A DNA stretch of 64,000 nucleotides, taken from an uncultured Oscillibacter sp. (GTDB taxonomy: Bacteria; Bacillota; Clostridia; Oscillospirales; Oscillospiraceae). Position numbers and translations under genes: made by a program. This document shows positions 60,131 through 64,000 of this stretch, piece by piece. The stretch covers positions 95,540 to 159,539 of the forward strand of contig CAAGJQ010000153.1 in the NCBI GenBank assembly GCA_900770295.1, read 5' to 3'. The notes beneath the pieces were generated by a model. That model did no database searches. It was not told the origin of the DNA and saw only the letters and a program-made list of their open reading frames with translations. Position 1 is the first letter of the stretch; the number at the start of each line of letters is the position of its first letter.

Positions 60131-60264
60131 ATGCGGAAATTGTGTGAAAATTTTCGACCAGGTGAACCAGGGACGGTCCTGAAATGTCCTTTTCTGTCCA
60201 ATCGTGTCGGAATATGCAAAATGGTGAAGCTGGTGTAGTATGATGTCCTCAGGAGGGGATGTGT

Positions 60265-60795
60265 GTGAAAAAAGTCGCAGAGGTGATCACCCGTATCAGT
60301 GGACGGCGCAGCAAGAATGGCTACGGGGTGCTGTGTCAGGTCGTGGAGGCTGCCCTTCGGGATATGCCGGAAGAGCGGTCTATCGGTGCGCTCTGCGCGG
60401 AGGTGGGACAGCGCTGCGGCAAAAAAGGAGAGACCATCTATAAATCTCTGGCCCGGGCGGTCCGGGACATCTGGGAGAACGGCGACCGACAGGCGCTGGA
60501 ACAAGTCGCGGGCTGCCGCTTCCGGGAGGAGCCATCCCCCAAGGAGCTGGTGATGGAGCTGGTCCAGGCCCTGTGGGACCAGGAAGCACCGGTGGAATAC
60601 CATGTGCTGGATGGTGGACTGGAGAAAAAATATGGTATTTGGGTCCAAAGCAGCGGGGAGGCTTTCACGGCCATGGCTCCCTTCACCCGTGACCGGGAAG
60701 CTGTGAGCCGGCTGGTGGAGCGATGGAACCGGGAGCAGCTGCCCATCGGACAGTTTCGGGAAATGATCCTGCTGGGAGAGCTGATGGAGGACTAA
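60265..60795 (+). CDS. Protein with Spo0A C-terminal-like helical domain (tentative)
   Basis: Protein of 176 residues. The first 75 residues (SKNGYGVLCQVVEAALRD, then KKGETIYKSLARAVRDIWEN) follow the spacing of the Spo0A effector domain, GYxYL...AIxxxL, then a helix ending VERAIRHAIExAW, though identity is low. The second half (MELVQALWDQEAPVEYHVLD to ILLGELMED) is unfamiliar. No receiver domain is present, so it could be a free DNA-binding paralogue. AGGAGG (60251-60256) suits GTG 60265 better than ATG 60259. Convergent with the decayed XRE gene. Confidence 0.65.
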   Translation: MKKVAEVITRISGRRSKNGYGVLCQVVEAALRDMPEERSIGALCAEVGQRCGKKGETIYKSLARAVRDIWENGDRQALEQVAGCRFREEPSPKELVMELVQALWDQEAPVEYHVLDGGLEKKYGIWVQSSGEAFTAMAPFTRDREAVSRLVERWNREQLPIGQFREMILLGELMED

Positions 60796-60799
60796 GGAG

Positions 60800-61413
60800 T
60801 CAGGAAAAGGGAATCAAATAAGGGAGACGCTCCGTTGTTATGCGGCTCAGGCCGGTCACGGTGATGGAGACAGACTCCGGATCGCCCCATTCCTTTGCCA
60901 GCGCCCCATCCTGATACGCTTCATACGGGCAGACTTAAAAACCAGAGCTGTTGCTGTCAGAATCCACGCAGGAGATGAAGCGATCATAACTGGGGGAAGC
61001 TGGACGCCATTGATATTGGTGCGCATGGAGGCGAGTCCTTCCAGGGTGACGGCGTAATTCTGATTCCAAAACTGATACCGCAGGCCATATCGCCAAGTAC
61101 TGATGAAACAATAAATATGCAATATAATAAAATAAATAGCTGATATAATAACAATTTTACCGCCGATCAGCGCCCGGCGGCGTTTTAGCCGGCGGAGATC
61201 CGGCGTCTGTGGGACACCGGAGATGACCTCCGTCACCTCCGCGTCCAACGATGCCGCGATGCGTTCCAGTGTCTCCACGTCCGGCAGGGATTTTCCAGTC
61301 TTCCGGGCAGACACGGCCTGCCGGGTGACGAACAGCTTCTCCGCCAGGTCCTTCTGGGTCATATGTTTTGCGGTGCGCAGGCGCCTGATGTGGCCCCAAC
61401 GGATGCCATCGAG
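60800..61413 (-). pseudogene. Decayed XRE-family HTH regulator with membrane segment
   Basis: The longest frame (168 codons from ATG 61362) starts in the middle of a Cro/CI-type HTH: MTQKDLAEKLFVTRQAVS. The missing first helix is encoded in frame just upstream (GIRWGHIRRLRTAKH), but the expected start codon near 61411-61413 is CTC, with no ATG, GTG or TTG available. The usual Trp-Glu after AVS is replaced by Arg-Lys. A membrane helix follows (about 73-95). Past about 60935 a different frame looks coding (CPYEAYQDGALAKEWGDPE) and stops at 60800. Start loss plus frameshift suggests a pseudogene. Confidence 0.6.
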
Positions 61414-61435
61414 ATCGCTCCCTGATCAATTGGAT

Positions 61436-61462
61436 GGCCCCAGCCTATCACAGGCTGGGGCC
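61436..61462 (-). other. Hairpin downstream of luxS
   Basis: Eleven-pair perfect stem GGCCCCAGCCT / AGGCTGGGGCC, loop ATCAC. No T tract on the luxS strand, so perhaps a 3' stabiliser. Confidence 0.55.
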
Positions 61463-61492
61463 AAAAGTCACGCAAATATCTGTTGCTTTGCC

Positions 61493-61951
61493 TCAATAGG
61501 ACAGCTTTTCCACAGTCCAGCCGGCAATGAGGTCGGCGTAGAACTTGCAGGCTGCCTTGCCGGTGTCCACATCGAGGTTGACGTAATTTCCACACTCAAC
61601 AGGGCTTTTGCCGGGCATCTCGCCCTCGAATTCCGCCGCCTTGGCAAAGACCTCCTGTAAAAGTTCGATGGCCCCCTCCAGAGACAGCAGGCGGTTGTCG
61701 AACAGGAAGTAGAAGCCCGTCTGGCAGCCCATGGGGCCGAAGTAGATGACGGCGTCCTTGTCCTCAGAGTTCCGCAGCAGCGTGGCAATCAGGTGCTCCA
61801 CGGAGTGCAGTTCGCTGTTGCTCAGCAGGTCCCCGGTGTTGGGCTTTTTGAACCGCAGGTCGAAGGTGACGACGTCGCCGTCCCGGCGGGAGTAGTACAG
61901 GCCGGGGACCAGCTTGTTGTGGTCCACGGTAAAGCTGGCAATTCTCTCCAT
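61493..61951 (-). CDS. luxS: S-ribosylhomocysteine lyase LuxS
   Basis: Metalloenzyme of 152 residues that splits S-ribosylhomocysteine into homocysteine and the AI-2 precursor DPD. The metal site is His49 and His53 in LHSVEHL and Cys120 in VECGNY; Cys76 in GPMGCQTGF is the catalytic Cys. Length and motifs agree with the family. GGAGGAAC precedes ATG 61951. It follows the SAH nucleosidase gene directly (one base), so the two steps of SAH recycling and AI-2 formation are one operon. Confidence 0.96.
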   Translation of the reverse strand: MERIASFTVDHNKLVPGLYYSRRDGDVVTFDLRFKKPNTGDLLSNSELHSVEHLIATLLRNSEDKDAVIYFGPMGCQTGFYFLFDNRLLSLEGAIELLQEVFAKAAEFEGEMPGKSPVECGNYVNLDVDTGKAACKFYADLIAGWTVEKLSY

Positions 61952-61952
61952 A

Positions 61953-62639
61953 TCAAAGTTCCTCCTTCTGCAAGGCGAGGGCGAAGGGCAGCAGAACCTT
62001 CCCCAGATTTTCCAGAGCCTGTCCGAAGTCGAAGTACTCCTCCGCGTTGTTCTCCCGGAACAGGTGGTCGGACACGGACTTCAGCGCCACGAATCTGACC
62101 TCGTTCCGCAGGCAGACCTGGGCGATGGCGCAGCCCTCCATCTCCAGCAGCAGGGGGGAGAAGGTATCCCGGATCCACTCAGCCCGGGGACACTTGGTGG
62201 CGAACCAGTCGCCCGTGGCCACCCGGCCGGTGGAGGCGGTGACGCCCAGAGATTTGAGAATCTCCACGCACCGCTCCGGCTGCCACGTGGGGAAGTCCAG
62301 CCGGTTCACGGTGGACACCATGCCCACGGGGTCGCCGATGGCGGTGGTGTCCACATCGTGCTGGATGAACTCCGTCGGCACCACCAGGGAGCCGGTGGCC
62401 AGGTCAGTGGCGCAGCCGGCCACGCCGGCGTTGAGGATCAGGTCCACGCCGTATTTCAGGCACAGAATCTCCGCGCCCATGGCGGCGTTGACCTTGCTGA
62501 TGCCGCTGGCGCAGGCGATGATGTCCGGCGCCACCTGATAAAACGGCACGCCGGAGACGGTCTCAAAGGGTTCCAGGTCCTTGGCGCCCGGCAGCGCGTG
62601 GAGCTCCGCGGGCATGGCAAACTGCATTCCGATTTTCAT
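61953..62639 (-). CDS. mtnN: 5'-methylthioadenosine/S-adenosylhomocysteine nucleosidase
   Basis: Nucleosidase of 228 residues (MKIGMQFAMPAELHALPG...). Motifs of the Pfs family are NAGVAGC for the ribose/phosphate side, LEMEGCAIAQV with the ribose-binding Met-Glu, and SVSDHL with the catalytic Asp. It cleaves adenine from S-adenosylhomocysteine and methylthioadenosine, giving the LuxS substrate. The start at 62639 follows AGGAGG. A promoter lies at 62715-62743. Confidence 0.94.
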   Translation of the reverse strand: MKIGMQFAMPAELHALPGAKDLEPFETVSGVPFYQVAPDIIACASGISKVNAAMGAEILCLKYGVDLILNAGVAGCATDLATGSLVVPTEFIQHDVDTTAIGDPVGMVSTVNRLDFPTWQPERCVEILKSLGVTASTGRVATGDWFATKCPRAEWIRDTFSPLLLEMEGCAIAQVCLRNEVRFVALKSVSDHLFRENNAEEYFDFGQALENLGKVLLPFALALQKEEL

Positions 62640-62714
62640 AAGTTCCTCCTGGATGACATGAACGATGACGGCGCGGCATTAAGCAACGCCGAAAAGGTGC
62701 ATGATGTTTTTATC

Positions 62715-62743
62715 AGAATAGCATAATTCCGGTATTCCCGCAA
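62715..62743 (-). promoter_or_regulatory. Promoter of mtnN-luxS
   Basis: On the minus strand TTGCGG (62738-62743), 17 bases, TATTCT (62715-62720). Confidence 0.6.
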
Positions 62744-62778
62744 TCATGTTTTCCGACAACCGCAACCTGTAAACAGAG

Positions 62779-62813
62779 AAAAGCCGGGGCGAATCCGATT
62801 CACCCCGGCTTTT
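62779..62813 (-). terminator. Terminator of the acetate kinase gene
   Basis: Stem AAAAGCCGGGG / CCCCGGCTTTT with GAATC/GATTC inside; T tract on the minus strand. Confidence 0.85.
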
Positions 62814-62827
62814 GCTGTTTCAAATTC

Positions 62828-64000
62828 TCAGCCCTTGACGATGGCGGCGGTGTCCATGGCGATCATGAGCTCCTCGTTGGTGGGGATCAGCAGGACCTTG
62901 ACCTTGGAGTCGGCGGCAGAGATGACGGTCTCCTTGCCGCGGACGTTGTTGGCCTCGGCGTCCATCTTCACACCCATGAACTCCAGGCCGCTGGCGATGG
63001 CCAGACGCTGGTTGGCGGAGTTCTCACCCACGCCGGCGGTGAAGATGATGGCGTCCACGCCGCCCATGGCGGCGGCATAAGCGCCGATGAGCTTCTTCAC
63101 GCCGTAGTTGAACATATCCACGGCCAGACCGGCGCGCTCGTTGCCCTCCTTGTGGGCATTCTCCAGATCGCGGAAGTCGGAAGAAACACCGGACACACCC
63201 TGCACACCGGACTGCTTGTTCAGCACGTTCAGCATGTCGTCGATGTTCATGTCGTACTTGTTCATGATATACTGCAGGATACCGGCGTCCAGATCACCGG
63301 AGCGGGTGCCCATGGGCAGACCGGCCAGGGGAGTGAAGCCCATGGAGGTGTCCACGCTCTTGCCGCCGTCCACGGCGGTGACGGAGGAGCCGTTGCCCAG
63401 GTGGCAGGAGATCAGCTTCAGCTCCTCGGGCTTCTTGCCCAGCATGGCGGCGGCACGGCCGGCCACATACTTGTGAGAGGTGCCGTGGAAGCCGTAGCGG
63501 CGGACCTTGTCGTTCTCATAGTACTCGTAGGGCAGTGCATACATATAGGCCTTGGCGGGCATGGTCTGATGGAAGGCGGTGTCGAACACGGCAACCATGG
63601 GCACGCCGGGCATGACCTTCTGGCAGGCGCGGATGCCGGTCAGGTTGGCAGGATTGTGAAGAGGAGCCAGGGGAATGCAGTCCTCAATGGCCTTCATCAC
63701 ATCGTCGGTGATGAGGACGGACTTGTTGAAGGCCTCGCCGCCGTGCACCACGCGGTGACCCACAGCGTCGATCTCCTTCATGGAGCCGATGACGCCGTTC
63801 TCGGCGTCCACCAGAGCGTCCAGCACGGCCTGGATGGCCTCGGAATGGGTGGGCATGGCGACGTCGATGGCGTCCAGCACCTTCTTGCCCTCCACCTGGG
63901 GCTTGTAGGTGAACTTGCCGTCGATGCCGATGCGCTCGCACAGGCCCTTGGCCAGCAGAGCACCGGTCTCGGGATTCAGCAGCTGATACTTCAGGGAAGA
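62828..64000 (-). CDS. ackA: Acetate kinase (N-terminal end beyond the window)
   Basis: ATP-dependent acetate kinase; 390 residues lie within the window and only about the first eight (MKVLVINAG-type) are missing at the right edge. The frame at the edge reads SSLKYQLLNPETG. Motifs: HGGEAF, AFDTAFH-type VFDTAFH, HLGNGSSV, the Pro/Asp region GFTPLAGLPMGTRSGD with the catalytic Asp, and FTAGVGENS. It makes ATP from acetyl phosphate at the end of fermentation. In most Firmicutes pta is adjacent, which would lie beyond the edge. Confidence 0.96.
   Translation of the reverse strand, partial: SSLKYQLLNPETGALLAKGLCERIGIDGKFTYKPQVEGKKVLDAIDVAMPTHSEAIQAVLDALVDAENGVIGSMKEIDAVGHRVVHGGEAFNKSVLITDDVMKAIEDCIPLAPLHNPANLTGIRACQKVMPGVPMVAVFDTAFHQTMPAKAYMYALPYEYYENDKVRRYGFHGTSHKYVAGRAAAMLGKKPEELKLISCHLGNGSSVTAVDGGKSVDTSMGFTPLAGLPMGTRSGDLDAGILQYIMNKYDMNIDDMLNVLNKQSGVQGVSGVSSDFRDLENAHKEGNERAGLAVDMFNYGVKKLIGAYAAAMGGVDAIIFTAGVGENSANQRLAIASGLEFMGVKMDAEANNVRGKETVISAADSKVKVLLIPTNEELMIAMDTAAIVKG

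Overview
The window reads as chromosome of a GC-rich, low-branching Firmicute, most likely a gut Oscillospiraceae member of the Flavonifractor/Lawsonibacter/Pseudoflavonifractor type. The grounds are inference from content: strong Shine-Dalgarno sites (AAAGGAGG), L27 with a cleavable N-terminal extension next to the Prp protease, sortase-built pili, feoAB with a Cys-rich Feo-associated peptide, a DUF3343/YedF selenium cluster, luxS-mtnN, and many small clostridial proteins. I found no rRNA, tRNA, CRISPR array, IS element or prophage.

Layout. 1-4.9 kb: edge of a phosphoesterase, a flotillin, then a copper unit (CsoR repressor with its operator inside a textbook promoter, and a CopA ATPase carrying a CopZ-like C-terminal domain). 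5-9.9 kb: siroheme nitrite/sulfite reductase, phosphofructokinase, a frameshifted RNA methyltransferase, a cysteine hydrolase. 9.9-15.7 kb: a heterodimeric ABC exporter behind a 5'-terminal attenuator, a secreted LysM-CAP protein, two very small genes, a three-hairpin intergenic element and a GreA-like factor. 15.7-20.6 kb: a complete livKHMGF branched-chain amino-acid importer. 20.7-24.8 kb: a small membrane protein with a strong promoter and a second heterodimeric ABC exporter. 25-31 kb: an AfuABC-like importer with a LacI-type operator and a HAD phosphatase, suggesting phosphorylated-sugar uptake. 31-33.5 kb: the Feo ferrous-iron system with tandem dyad operators.

34.3-48 kb is the accessory heart: a sortase pilus locus (coiled-coil protein, dedicated signal peptidase, 1833-residue LPXTG tip protein with HxHxxxC repeats and a CHAP domain, major pilin, class C sortase, minor pilin, second sortase) facing a secreted InlB-repeat protein whose frame runs through the shared terminator into the sortase antisense strand. 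48-64 kb returns to housekeeping: TetR/membrane-protein pair, DAP decarboxylase, selenium/sulfur trafficking genes, Nudix hydrolase, SSB-like protein, Mbeg1-like hydrolase, a MATE exporter behind a terminator-bearing leader (guanidine-IV-like context), rplU-prp-rpmA-obg, a Spo0A-C-like protein, a decayed XRE regulator, luxS-mtnN and the edge of ackA.

The most promising items for follow-up are the RNA leaders at 13.5 kb and 56.0 kb, the HxHxxxC/CHAP pilus tip, the three-hairpin element at 15.0 kb, the CopA-CopZ fusion with an internal ribosome site, and the overlooked small genes.
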